A stretch of 49,439 bases of DNA from an uncultured Bacteroidales bacterium (GCA_905235445.1 CAJOLJ010000010.1:1-49439); one strand, 5' to 3'. Positions 8,406 to 16,847 are shown, numbered from the stretch's first letter. Translations and numbers: made by a program. Notes: generated by a model not told the origin, from the sequence alone.

Positions 8406-10091
8406 TCACTGGATTTTCATCACCGTCCCGTCGTAGGGCTCCACCTCCACCGTTATCGGGGTGGAAGGGTTCAGGGTCTGGGTCTTCCGTATTCCCATCC
8501 AGTCGAAGGCGTGAGCGGGGATGCAGATGGACATCCTGGCCTTGGAGGAGGAGAAGTTGCAGGCCACGAGGATGGTCTCCCCGCCCAGGGAGTCCTTGCC
8601 CTGGGAGGAGCGCAGGAACACGAAATGCCTCTCCTTGTTGAACCCGTCGGAAGAGAGGTTGCAGTAGCACAGGTCGTAGGTGGTTCCCCGCCTGACGGCA
8701 TCGCAGCTGCGGGCGAAGTTCAGCAGTTCCCGGTACTTGTCCAGTAGGGCCCGCTCGTCGTCCGTCAGAGCCGGGGATCCCGGGATCCCGCCGTGGATGG
8801 TGCTGTAGAGCCTGCGCAGCGAGGGGACGCTCCACCAGTCGAATATGCTGGTCCTCCCGTCCACCCCGCTCATCCCTTCCGTCTGCATGCCTCTCTCCCC
8901 CACTTCCTGTCCGCTGTACAGCATGAAGGGGGCGGTATTGAGGAGCACTGCGACGTGAAGAGCGGCGAAAGCCTTCCTGGGGTCGCCGATGAAAAAGTCG
9001 GATGCGAGCCTCTGCTCGTCGTGGTTCTCAAGGAAGTTGAGCATGTAGGGCTGCAGCCCCCCCAGGCTCTGCCAGTTCCAGGTAATCCTCTCGGTGGACT
9101 GCCACGAGGCCACTGTCACCCCGGTATCGTTGGCGTTCTTCACCAGGATGTCATGGAGTGCATCGTACAGGCCGCTCTTGTCGTAGAGCATGTCGAAGCC
9201 CACTTCGTGGATGTACTTGTCGTAGAGGTGCTTCTGGTAGACTTCGGCTATGAACAGAACGTCGGGGAACCTTTCCTTGACCTTGCGGATGAGCCATGCG
9301 CAGAAGTCCTGGGGGACCAGTTCCACCATGTCGCAGCGGAAGGCGTCGACTCCCTTGGAAGCCCAGAAGAGGAGCGCCTCCTCCATCTTGTTCCAGGTGG
9401 ATGTCGGGAAATCGCAGTAGTTGATTTTCACCGTGTCGAACCAGTCGTTCACCCCGGGGGAAGGGGCGTAGCAGTTGCCGGATGCCTTGGCGGGGTTCTC
9501 GGCGTATGGCGGGAATCCTTCCACGGGAGGGACCGGGAGGGTGAGGGCCTGTCCCGGATAATAGAAGAAGTCGTTCTCCTCGGTCCAGTGCAGGGACCTG
9601 TCGTCGCCGGCACCCAGGACAGGATGCCCGAGGGCATCCCTTCCGCCCGATATCGGGGCGGGACTGAAGGCACCGTAATCCCTCGCCACGTGGTTCGGCA
9701 CGAAATCGATTACAACGCCGAGGCCCGCCTCGTGGGTTCTCCGGACCAGGTCCTCGAACTCCTCCATCCTCCTGGAAGGGTCGTCGGCAAGGTAGGGATT
9801 GGTGTCAAAGTAGTCCGTAATCGAGTACGGTGAGCCTGCCTTCCCCTTGACCCACTGTGGGTTGGAGGGAACGCAGCCATGTGTGGACGTGGCAGTGGCA
9901 TGGCGGATGATCCCCGTGTACCAGACGTGGGTCATACCGAGTGAGCGGATATGGGACAGGGTCTGGGCGTCGATGGAGGAGAACTTCCCGCATCCGTTGG
10001 TCTGCAGGTCCCCTCCCTTCTCGGGGTCGGGAGTCATGTTGCCCCAAAGGCGGGGCAGCATCTGATAGATAAGAGGTTTTTCCGTGGGCAT
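8406..10091 (-). CDS. GH13 alpha-amylase-family glucan hydrolase, cytoplasmic
   Basis: Alpha-glucan-active enzyme of 561 residues with a GH13 TIM barrel. All four GH13 motifs are visible: DFVPNH (~128), FRCDMVE with nucleophile Asp254, FIAEVY with acid/base Glu283, and LENHDE with transition-state Asp358. A beta-sandwich C-terminal domain runs to residue 561. There is no signal peptide, so it should act on cytoplasmic glycogen or imported maltodextrin rather than external starch. It lies 106 bp downstream of the PPi-type phosphofructokinase on the same strand, with a strong terminator between, so it probably has its own promoter (none recognised). The exact specificity (alpha-amylase, maltogenic or related) cannot be read. 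Confidence 0.88.
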   Translation of the reverse strand: MPTEKPLIYQMLPRLWGNMTPDPEKGGDLQTNGCGKFSSIDAQTLSHIRSLGMTHVWYTGIIRHATATSTHGCVPSNPQWVKGKAGSPYSITDYFDTNPYLADDPSRRMEEFEDLVRRTHEAGLGVVIDFVPNHVARDYGAFSPAPISGGRDALGHPVLGAGDDRSLHWTEENDFFYYPGQALTLPVPPVEGFPPYAENPAKASGNCYAPSPGVNDWFDTVKINYCDFPTSTWNKMEEALLFWASKGVDAFRCDMVELVPQDFCAWLIRKVKERFPDVLFIAEVYQKHLYDKYIHEVGFDMLYDKSGLYDALHDILVKNANDTGVTVASWQSTERITWNWQSLGGLQPYMLNFLENHDEQRLASDFFIGDPRKAFAALHVAVLLNTAPFMLYSGQEVGERGMQTEGMSGVDGRTSIFDWWSVPSLRRLYSTIHGGIPGSPALTDDERALLDKYRELLNFARSCDAVRRGTTYDLCYCNLSSDGFNKERHFVFLRSSQGKDSLGGETILVACNFSSSKARMSICIPAHAFDWMGIRKTQTLNPSTPITVEVEPYDGTVMKIQ

Positions 10092-10142
10092 GTCGGGTGC
10101 CTAGGAGTCTAGGAATGCAGTGTGTTATTATCAGTGTGGCTG

Positions 10143-10184
10143 AAAAAAGAAGGGGCAGTCCCCCCGTCCATGGGGGAACCGCCC
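10143..10184 (-). terminator. rho-independent terminator of the phosphofructokinase gene
   Basis: On the minus strand GGGCGGTTCCCCC pairs with GGGGGGACTGCCC across a short loop, followed by TTCTTTTTT. It starts 14 bp after the stop codon of the phosphofructokinase gene. Confidence 0.85.
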
Positions 10185-10197
10185 TAGGTAAAGGGTC

Positions 10198-11445
10198 CTA
10201 CCAGTTGAGGATCTTTTTGAAGTCGTACTTCTCGGGGTCGGCGACATAGGCCTTGGCGGCCTCGTAGTCGTCCTCCGTGATGTAGTGGCAGAGGTGGGAG
10301 TAGTAGTTGCTCGCGGTGCCGCCCTCGATGTTGACCCTCCTGGGAGGGATCTTCCCGCTTTTGTCCTGGAGGTCCTTCAGGTACAGGGGATGGGACTTGC
10401 CGTCAGCGTCAACGAATACCATGCAGCCGGTCTCCCCCGCTGCGAAGAGGTCATACACTCCGATTGCAAGCTCGGTGCAGTAGGTGAGGTCGTAGGCGAT
10501 GGGGTCCTGGCAGCGGACATCGTAGCCGATCTCCACGGGACGGGTCTTCACTTTCACCTTGGAGAGGCCCTCTTTCTTGAGCTCCTTCTCGAGGATGTCG
10601 TTGAAGAGGACTGCCTTGGAGACCTTCCCGAGCTCGGGATGGCCGTGGTCATCGTAGGTGAAGTGGATGCCGGTGGCGGACAGTTCCTCGGGCTTCTTCT
10701 CGGCGAGGTCATGGAACACACCCTCGGCGACGACGACGGTACCGTACCTGATGCCCATTATCTTCCTCTTGACGATGGCGGAGATGGTGAGGTCGATGAT
10801 CTTCCCGAGGGAGATCTCCGTCTTGTTGAACATCTCGGGGATGATAGTCATGGGGCTGTGCGTAGCCTCACCGATACCGAGTGCGAGGTGACCTGCGGAA
10901 CGTCCCATTGCGCTGACAAGCAGCCAGTTGCCGGAAGTGCGGGCATCCTCGTAGATGGTCCTTGCAAGATGGGCGCCCTCGTCCTTCGCGGAATTGAACC
11001 CGAAAGTGGGGGTGTTGTTCGGAAGGGGAAGGTCGTTGTCTATGGTCTTGGGGACATGGATGTTGTGGATGGGGTAGTTCTTGGCCTCGAGGAAGGCGGC
11101 GATGCGGTTCGCGGTGGAAGCGGTATCGTCACCGCCCACGGTCACGAGGAGCTTGATGTTGTTCTCCTGGAAGAGGGCAAGGTTGAAGTTATTGTCGAAA
11201 TCCTCCTGGCTGGGTTTGAAGCGGCTCATCTCAAGGTAGGAACCGCCCCTGTTGAAGAAACGGTCAGCCTTGAAGAAGTCCAGGTCTTCGGTGCGCGCAT
11301 TCTTGGAGAAAAGTCCGGAGTAACCTCCGTGAAGTCCGATTACGCGGTATCCCTTGGAAAGGAATGTCTTGGCGACAGAGAACACGACAGTGTTCATGCC
11401 CGGGGCGGGGCCGCCGCCGCAGAGGATGATGATTGAATCTTTCAT
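10198..11445 (-). CDS. 6-phosphofructokinase, PPi-dependent type
   Basis: Glycolytic enzyme of 415 residues that phosphorylates fructose 6-phosphate at C1. The N-terminal CGGGPAPGMN is the phosphoryl-donor loop. Residues 104-108 read GGDDT and 132-138 read PKTIDND. ATP-dependent enzymes normally have Gly at position 107 and Gly at position 133. Asp107 and Lys133 are the residues known to favour pyrophosphate over ATP, so I call it PPi-dependent and reversible. MGRSAGHLAL (~residue 180) is the family motif that binds the sugar phosphate. It is transcribed alone: promoter at 11526-11555, terminator at 10143-10184. The donor is inferred from these residues and is not proven. Confidence 0.88.
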   Translation of the reverse strand: MKDSIIILCGGGPAPGMNTVVFSVAKTFLSKGYRVIGLHGGYSGLFSKNARTEDLDFFKADRFFNRGGSYLEMSRFKPSQEDFDNNFNLALFQENNIKLLVTVGGDDTASTANRIAAFLEAKNYPIHNIHVPKTIDNDLPLPNNTPTFGFNSAKDEGAHLARTIYEDARTSGNWLLVSAMGRSAGHLALGIGEATHSPMTIIPEMFNKTEISLGKIIDLTISAIVKRKIMGIRYGTVVVAEGVFHDLAEKKPEELSATGIHFTYDDHGHPELGKVSKAVLFNDILEKELKKEGLSKVKVKTRPVEIGYDVRCQDPIAYDLTYCTELAIGVYDLFAAGETGCMVFVDADGKSHPLYLKDLQDKSGKIPPRRVNIEGGTASNYYSHLCHYITEDDYEAAKAYVADPEKYDFKKILNW

Positions 11446-11491
11446 GTTGCTGTATGTGAAATATGTTGTTGTGCTGTGTGTGCCTTCGCTC

Positions 11492-11518
11492 CACCCCGGG
11501 GTTTGCCCCCCGGGAGGG
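11492..11518 (-). other. GC-rich inverted repeat in the pfk leader
   Basis: CCCGGGG and CCCCGGG flank a short TTTGCC loop between the predicted transcription start (~11519) and the phosphofructokinase ATG (11445). It could be a leader hairpin. No known riboswitch is recognised. Confidence 0.4.
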
Positions 11519-11525
11519 TAGCCTA

Positions 11526-11555
11526 CAAATTTAGTGATTTTGAGGGAGTGGGCAA
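11526..11555 (-). promoter_or_regulatory. promoter of the phosphofructokinase gene
   Basis: On the minus strand TTG (11555-11553), a 19-bp spacer and an exact -7 box TAAATTTG (11533-11526). Spacing and both elements fit the Bacteroidetes housekeeping promoter. The leader would be about 74 nt. Confidence 0.65.
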
Positions 11556-11603
11556 GGGGATTTCCCCAAAACTTGCGAAGTGGGGGGTGGGGCCCCTCGG
11601 GAC

Positions 11604-12665
11604 CTACTTGCTCTCATAGGCGAACGGGGCGCTCTCCCCCGCCTTGCAAAGGGCCGCACTGCGGCAGTTCCCCTGGGTGTCCATGACCCAGACAAGCACC
11701 GAGGATGAGAGCGGGACCCCTTGTATGTCAATGGTATAATCCTTTGTCTTGCTCTCTCCTTCGGGAATTGACCCGAGGCTTTCTGCGAGGGCGGTTTCCC
11801 CGCCCGCATGCAGCATTGCCCTCAGCACTGAGTTGTGAACGTAACCCTCCCCCGCCCCTGTCTGGGCCTTCACTATCCCGTCCTCCAGGAGGGCGGCCCC
11901 GAGAAGGTATTCCTCGGTGGAGGCGGATGCCACTTCCGCTTTGACAGAGAGGGTGTTCCCGCTGAGGGTGGTGGACAGCGCTATTCCCGGGGTGGGCAGC
12001 TCCCCTACGTTGTCCTCCCATTTGGCGAAGTGGGTGAGCAGGATATCGGAAGAGGCGATGCTGGTCATAAGGGTATTGTCGAACCCCGTCATGACCGCAG
12101 GGAGCGCGGCGATGCCGAACCTCTCGGTGAGGGCCTTTCCCGCCGGGATCTGCAACTCGTCGAGGTAGTAGACGGCAATCTTGAGGAGCCTTCCTCCGCT
12201 TCGGGCCTGCGCCTCGGAGAGGGCGGCCGCCATCTGGGGGCAGTTGGTGCACCATGTGGCGGTGAAATCGGCTATGACGGTCCTGCGCAGGAAAGAGTCC
12301 CCCGTGGTCTGCAGCGCGGCTGCGCTGATGGAGACGGGATCGGAGTAGTGGCCCTGGCACTCCGCCATGAAAGTGTACACGCCCTCGCTTTCGGGTCTGA
12401 AGGAGTAGGCCCCCAGAGGCTCGTTCCCTGACGAAGAAATCATGTAAATGGTTGAAAGAGAGGTTACGTCATTGGGCCCCGAGAGGACCGAGAATGACAC
12501 GTCCTCCCCTTCCAGGATATTCACCGCCATCCTTGTGCAGTGCAGGGATATGCCCCCGTCAAGGTCATCGTGCACCCCGACGCAGCCTCCCGTCGCAAGG
12601 AGGGCGCCACAGATGAGGAAGAAGGCGGGAAGCAACATCCCATGTAGCGGAACAGGTAATCTCAT
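11604..12665 (-). CDS. Omp28-like lipoprotein with a thioredoxin fold (CTNC)
   Basis: Exported lipoprotein of 353 residues. Signal peptide 1-27 with lipobox ATGGC, lipidated Cys28, followed closely by acidic residues (HDDLDGG), as seen in surface-exported Bacteroidetes lipoproteins. An Ig-like segment (~40-115) leads into a thioredoxin-like domain with FTATWCTNCPQM (Cys139, Cys142). The C-terminal beta-rich domain has LLEDGIVKAQ and YVHNSVLRA, a pattern shared with the BACON protein encoded at 15016-16656. It is the last gene of a four-gene minus-strand set, 46 bp after the barrel gene. Its role is probably redox or folding of envelope proteins, but substrates are unknown. Confidence 0.75.
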   Translation of the reverse strand: MRLPVPLHGMLLPAFFLICGALLATGGCVGVHDDLDGGISLHCTRMAVNILEGEDVSFSVLSGPNDVTSLSTIYMISSSGNEPLGAYSFRPESEGVYTFMAECQGHYSDPVSISAAALQTTGDSFLRRTVIADFTATWCTNCPQMAAALSEAQARSGGRLLKIAVYYLDELQIPAGKALTERFGIAALPAVMTGFDNTLMTSIASSDILLTHFAKWEDNVGELPTPGIALSTTLSGNTLSVKAEVASASTEEYLLGAALLEDGIVKAQTGAGEGYVHNSVLRAMLHAGGETALAESLGSIPEGESKTKDYTIDIQGVPLSSSVLVWVMDTQGNCRSAALCKAGESAPFAYESK

Positions 12666-12711
12666 TTTACGAAATCTGTATGCACTGTATTATGTGTGTG
12701 AATGTTTGGTG

Positions 12712-14421
12712 TCAGAACGAGTATTTGATGGTGAGCTGCCCTCCCGTGTAGGCGGGACGGAAGCGGCACACCCCGCCCGAGCAGACCATCCCCTCCCTGT
12801 TCCTCCCGAAGGACAGTTCGGCGCGCAGTGCCCCTTGGGAGTAGCTGCACATGGCGCTGTAGTAATGGACCTTGGTGCTTCCGTGGTTGTACATGTCGGA
12901 AAGGGCGAGGCCCCAGTGGGGTGCGAAGTTCACCTCAAGCACACCCGCCATCCAGTCCCTCGTAAGTTCCTGGGAATAAAGGTACTGAAGCTCAGCATGT
13001 ATGGAAAACGGGGAGCCCCTGAACTTGTAGGTACCGTCCAGGACGAACACATTCTGGGCATCGGTGCGGGAAGTCTGCCCGTGGGAGGGGGAGTTCTCCT
13101 GGATGGAGATGAACAGGACCGTCCTCAACTCGGGGGACCATTTTTTCTCGATGTCGAAATTCAGGTCCCTGTAGGCCATGGCTGGGCTGTCATGGTTGGA
13201 AAGCGCCACCGGCAAGGCCCAGATATAGGACCCGCCAATATGGATGTTCATCCCGTACTTACCTCCGAGGGCGCTCCTTCTGGGGAGCCTCCAATAAAGG
13301 TCCCCCTGCACTCCCCTCTCTCCCCTGGCGAGGGTCGTATAGGGGTTCAGTCCGGCAAGGAGATAAGTCTGCATCTGGCAAAGGGAAGGAAGGTAGTTGA
13401 GAGTATTGCCTTCCGTCAGGGCCCCTGCTGTCCGGAACATCCTGTCCTCCATGTTCCTGAGCTGCCTTCCCGTGAGGGTGGCGCTTACGTTCCCGATGGA
13501 TGCGGATGCACCGAGAAGCAGTGCATCCCCGTCCCCGAGGCCCCAGTCCAGGAGGCTTCCCAGGGTGTGGGTGGAAGTGAGGTCCCTGCCTTTGTGGACC
13601 CATTCCCCGGAAAGGGAGACGGGGCCTTTTTCCACGAGAAGGCGGGCGCTTGTCGAAAGCACATCGCTCGGGACGGAGAATCCCCCTGCCCGTGAAAGGG
13701 CCTCGATATCGGAGGGAACCGTCCCCTCGTGCCTGTTGAGAAAGCTTCCCTCCAGGGTGAAAAGGGGAAGAAGGGTGGCATTCTCCTTGTCTATGCCGAG
13801 AATGTCGTTCAGCCTTACCGAAAGGTCGGCTCCGCCAAGGAGTGTGGTCGTCCGTGAGTTCAGCATGGAACCGATCCCGTACCGGGGAAAACCGCCCAGG
13901 ACTTTTACCCGGACGGCCCCTTCCAGGGCTGAGAGCGCGATCCTGGCTCCTCCGATGGAGTTGTCTATCCCGAGTTCACGGTCCTCGTAGCTACGCAGTG
14001 CGATGCCGCTTCCGAACTGCTCGTAGAAGTCCCCGGCCGTGACCTCCACCTTGACCCCGCCGAGGGTCTTCCCCCACCTGGCGTAGATGCCCGTGAGGGA
14101 GCCTCCCTTGAGGGAAGCATCGAAGCCCTTGATTACCGAGGGGTGGTACTCCATCTTGAGTCCCGCTCCCCAGTCCTTCGCCCCGTAGTCCAATTTGAGG
14201 TAATTCATTGAACCGTAGCGGTTGTCGGGGGATACTTCGGTGTGGGTGACGGGGTCGGCGGTGTAGATTATCGTATTGCTGTCGAAACTACCGGTGAGCC
14301 TCCCCTGGGAACGGGCGCTTCCCGCCCCAAGAAAGAGGAAAGCCGCCCCAAGGGCCAGGGCCATGGGGGGAAAGGTCCTGCTCCTGGGGGCGGTAACTCT
14401 TGAAAGGGAATGGGGTGTCAT
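12712..14421 (-). CDS. DUF6029-like outer-membrane beta-barrel protein
   Basis: Exported protein of 569 residues. A long basic n-region and hydrophobic core (~20-36) end in a likely cleavage after SARSQ. The rest is rich in alternating beta strands (for example MNYLKLDYGAKDWGAGLKMEYHP in part), and the C-terminus LTIKYSF ends in Phe, as in barrel proteins. It resembles the Bacteroidetes DUF6029 family, whose function is unknown to me. The start codon overlaps the stop of the upstream thioredoxin gene (ATGA, 14418-14421), which argues for translational coupling and for this start despite the long n-region. It may be the membrane-embedded partner of the neighbouring thiol proteins, which is inference. 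Confidence 0.72.
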   Translation of the reverse strand: MTPHSLSRVTAPRSRTFPPMALALGAAFLFLGAGSARSQGRLTGSFDSNTIIYTADPVTHTEVSPDNRYGSMNYLKLDYGAKDWGAGLKMEYHPSVIKGFDASLKGGSLTGIYARWGKTLGGVKVEVTAGDFYEQFGSGIALRSYEDRELGIDNSIGGARIALSALEGAVRVKVLGGFPRYGIGSMLNSRTTTLLGGADLSVRLNDILGIDKENATLLPLFTLEGSFLNRHEGTVPSDIEALSRAGGFSVPSDVLSTSARLLVEKGPVSLSGEWVHKGRDLTSTHTLGSLLDWGLGDGDALLLGASASIGNVSATLTGRQLRNMEDRMFRTAGALTEGNTLNYLPSLCQMQTYLLAGLNPYTTLARGERGVQGDLYWRLPRRSALGGKYGMNIHIGGSYIWALPVALSNHDSPAMAYRDLNFDIEKKWSPELRTVLFISIQENSPSHGQTSRTDAQNVFVLDGTYKFRGSPFSIHAELQYLYSQELTRDWMAGVLEVNFAPHWGLALSDMYNHGSTKVHYYSAMCSYSQGALRAELSFGRNREGMVCSGGVCRFRPAYTGGQLTIKYSF

Positions 14422-14945
14422 TTGCGCTTTTTCTTGCCTACGGACGGGGAGGAGAGCTTTTTCACCTCCTCGAAGAGGGCGTCCTCGTCTCCTGGCATGT
14501 AGCCTAGGTGGGTGTAGGCTATCTTCCCGTCCTTGTCTATTACCACTGCATAGGGAATGGCCGTGATATTGAGGCCCCTGCAGAGGTCCTGGTTCACGTC
14601 GTACAGGAAGGGGAAAGCGTCCCAGCCCCTGCCCTGGGGCATGGCCTTGGCCCTCGTCAGGGAGCGGGAGTCGTCGTTGGAGACGGCGTATATGCGGAAG
14701 GGCACCTCCTCCGACCAGTCCCCGAAGTTGTCCGTCAGGGCGTCAAGCTCCTTCATGCAGGGCTTGCAGGTCGAGGACCAGAAGGCGAGGACGATGGGGG
14801 TCTTCCCGTCCAGGAGGCTCCTTATGGCAATGGCCTTGGAGGAGGGGTCCTGCACCTGCACGTCGGGAAGTTCCTGTGAGCGGAGAGCGGGTGTCCCGAC
14901 AAGGAGCAGGGCCACCCACAGAATGGCGTAATGTATTGTCTTCAT
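14418..14945 (-). CDS. TlpA-like thiol-disulfide oxidoreductase, exported
   Basis: Thioredoxin-fold protein of 175 residues. Signal peptide 1-23, with probable cleavage near LRSQE. FWSSTCKPCMKEL holds the redox pair Cys60/Cys63, followed by the AhpC/TSA-type core, and the cis-Pro loop reads NITAIPYAVVIDKDGKIAY. The C-terminus ends in a very basic tail (GKKKRK). This is a periplasmic reductase or thiol-exchange protein of the TlpA/ResA type. It shares a 4-bp overlap with the barrel gene and follows the BACON-thioredoxin gene by 70 bp, so three different CXXC proteins (CPWC, CKPC, CTNC) come from one cluster. Confidence 0.88.
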   Translation of the reverse strand: MKTIHYAILWVALLLVGTPALRSQELPDVQVQDPSSKAIAIRSLLDGKTPIVLAFWSSTCKPCMKELDALTDNFGDWSEEVPFRIYAVSNDDSRSLTRAKAMPQGRGWDAFPFLYDVNQDLCRGLNITAIPYAVVIDKDGKIAYTHLGYMPGDEDALFEEVKKLSSPSVGKKKRK

Positions 14946-14978
14946 GTAAGTGTCGAGTGTTGATCGCGGCCCGGGGAA

Positions 14979-14999
14979 AGCCCCTCCTGGCGGAGGGGG
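14979..14999 (-). terminator. GC-rich hairpin between the BACON and tlpA-like genes
   Basis: CCCCTCC (14981-14987) and GGAGGGG (14992-14998) pair around TGGC. The minus-strand tail has only three T, so it may attenuate rather than fully stop read-through to the three downstream genes. Confidence 0.35.
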
Positions 15000-15015
15000 C
15001 CCCGCCGCTATGATG

Positions 15016-16656
15016 TCAGATGACGCTGAGCGGGAGGTCCTCCCCTACCTTCACCGTGGCCGCATTGTCCACGTAGTAGTTCCCGTAGTCGCCGCTCTGG
15101 ATCTTCTCCTGGTCCCCGAACTCCCTTTGGACGTACACGAGGACCCTCATGTTGTCGATATCGCAGGCGGTGTTGATGCCCTTCGAGAAATGGAAACTGT
15201 TGACCGCACCGGGGACCTCCGCCGTGAAGGGAGTCCCGCCCGCATCGGATAACGAGGCCCTTGCCACGTCATTGTGGACATAGTCGGTGACCGTCCCGAG
15301 GGAATAGTGGCTCTGCGCCTTCACGATATTGTCCTCGAGGAGGAGCACCGTGATTTTGTAGTTCCCCGCCGCTTTGGCATGGATGTCGGCATCCACGGAG
15401 ATGGTCCTGCCCTCGAGGGAGGTCCTTATCTCGATGCCGCAGTTGTCGGGATATTTCTCCTGGGTCTGCTTCAGGGCGTTTATGATACTACCCTTGTTCA
15501 CGGAGGGATCATTGTTCTCAATCTCGACCCTGCCGTCCACTATGCCCGTCGGCAGGTACTCGATGTTGTAGGGGGCTGCGATGCTATAGGCATCGGGGAA
15601 GTATAGGTCGCTCCCGCTCATGTGCAGGCACACCTGGATGAACTTGTCGGGATAATCCTTCTGGGCCTCGCCCACGGCATCCGCCATCATCGGGCACCAG
15701 GGGCACCAGGTGGCAGTGTACCTCATGAACAGCCCGTAGTGCTTGTACCGGTTCGCGAAACCTCCCTGGATTATCTGGACCGGGACGCAGACCTGGTTGT
15801 CGTTGCAGAAGGAGATGAGCCCGCTGCGGGGTTCCGTATCGGGATTGGGGTCGATGGTGTAGGTATGCTCATAGCGGTCCTCTCCCAGGTCCCTTACACC
15901 CCCTTCGTGGATCCATTCCCCGATGAGGTCCTGGGTGTGGTAGCCGATGGTGGAAGTCACAACTACCTTCACTTCGCCACCGTCACTTCCCACCTCTATC
16001 ACGTTGGAGCTCAGTTCGAATACCATCGGTATGAATTCCTGGGAGAGGGTCACCTTGGCATCCAGGAAACCGCTCCTGCTGAAGATGATTTCCCCGCTAC
16101 GGCTCTGTTCGGTGTAGTTGGCGGGTACGGAGAAAGTGAAGGTGTTGCCATCCGCGCCCTCGAGGGTGATCCACTCGGGCTTGCCCGAGACGGAGGCCTC
16201 CCCGTTGTCGGGAGTCGTGACCTTCACCTTGAAAGTCTCCCCGCGGATGCTCAGCACCATGACCGAGGGGGCCACGCCAAGGGGCCTGAGCTGTCCGGCC
16301 TGCTCCACCGTGACGGTGGAGGACTTGTCGGCGCATGTGAGGGTGAGGGTCGCGGACCGGGGATCGAAGGAGTCGTTGCTTTGGGCTCTGAGGGAGGTCG
16401 ATGTGACGGTATTGTTGCCGCTGGAGGGGGAGGCGCCAAGCCATGAGGGCATCCCGGAGATTATCCAGTTCCCCGAGGCTCCCACCGTGAGGGTGGCTTC
16501 CCCTCCTTCGCAGGGGATTGAGACAGAGGAGGGTGATACGCTGAGCGAAGTCACGGCTGCGGGCTCGTCAGCGTTCTGCTCGCAGGATGAAACGCACATT
16601 CCCAGGGCTGCCACCGACAGTGCTCCCAGAATGGAGAAAACTATGTTTCTTTTCAT
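15016..16656 (-). CDS. lipoprotein with three BACON-like repeats and an Omp28/thioredoxin domain (CPWC)
   Basis: Exported lipoprotein of 546 residues. I start at 16656 (MKRNIVFSIL), which gives a normal signal with lipobox VSSC and Cys25. Acidic residues at +5/+6 (NADE) could favour surface export. Three BACON/Ig-like repeats lie at about 36-120, 125-206 and 212-297. They are followed by a thioredoxin-like domain with YTATWCPWCPMMADAV (Cys318, Cys321) and a C-terminal beta domain with LLEDNIVKAQ and YVHNDVARASL, matching the Omp28-like protein encoded at 11604-12665. BACON domains usually bind glycans or mucin, or act as spacers. Here they may hold the redox domain away from the membrane. First gene of the four-gene set; the -7 box is at 16702-16709. 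Confidence 0.78.
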   Translation of the reverse strand: MKRNIVFSILGALSVAALGMCVSSCEQNADEPAAVTSLSVSPSSVSIPCEGGEATLTVGASGNWIISGMPSWLGASPSSGNNTVTSTSLRAQSNDSFDPRSATLTLTCADKSSTVTVEQAGQLRPLGVAPSVMVLSIRGETFKVKVTTPDNGEASVSGKPEWITLEGADGNTFTFSVPANYTEQSRSGEIIFSRSGFLDAKVTLSQEFIPMVFELSSNVIEVGSDGGEVKVVVTSTIGYHTQDLIGEWIHEGGVRDLGEDRYEHTYTIDPNPDTEPRSGLISFCNDNQVCVPVQIIQGGFANRYKHYGLFMRYTATWCPWCPMMADAVGEAQKDYPDKFIQVCLHMSGSDLYFPDAYSIAAPYNIEYLPTGIVDGRVEIENNDPSVNKGSIINALKQTQEKYPDNCGIEIRTSLEGRTISVDADIHAKAAGNYKITVLLLEDNIVKAQSHYSLGTVTDYVHNDVARASLSDAGGTPFTAEVPGAVNSFHFSKGINTACDIDNMRVLVYVQREFGDQEKIQSGDYGNYYVDNAATVKVGEDLPLSVI

Positions 16657-16701
16657 ATTGAATTTGTTGAAGTTCTTTTTTCGGTATTTCTCCAGGAAAT
16701 G

Positions 16702-16709
16702 CAAATTTA
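16702..16709 (-). promoter_or_regulatory. -7 element for the BACON/tlpA/DUF6029/Omp28 cluster
   Basis: Exact TAAATTTG on the minus strand, about 46 bp before the ATG at 16656. No clear -33 box at the usual spacing. Confidence 0.45.
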
Positions 16710-16847
16710 GGAAAAACTATACCGCTTTTCCCTTTTTCATGCAAAAATAGCCACTGTGGGCGTGCTTTTGGGGATGGGGGCGCCTGCCCCTGCGGAGATG
16801 ATGAAAAATACCCTTGCCAAAAATCCCGAATTCTTAAAAATAAGGAG

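Noticed and set aside
11557..11572. GGGG-ATTT-CCCC inverted repeat as terminator of the Omp28-like gene
   Set aside because: Short stem, no T-run on the minus strand, and it overlaps the phosphofructokinase promoter region.
12712..14421. Later start for the barrel protein at the Met before ALALGAAFLF
   Set aside because: It would give a shorter signal peptide, but the ATGA overlap with the upstream gene favours the first ATG.
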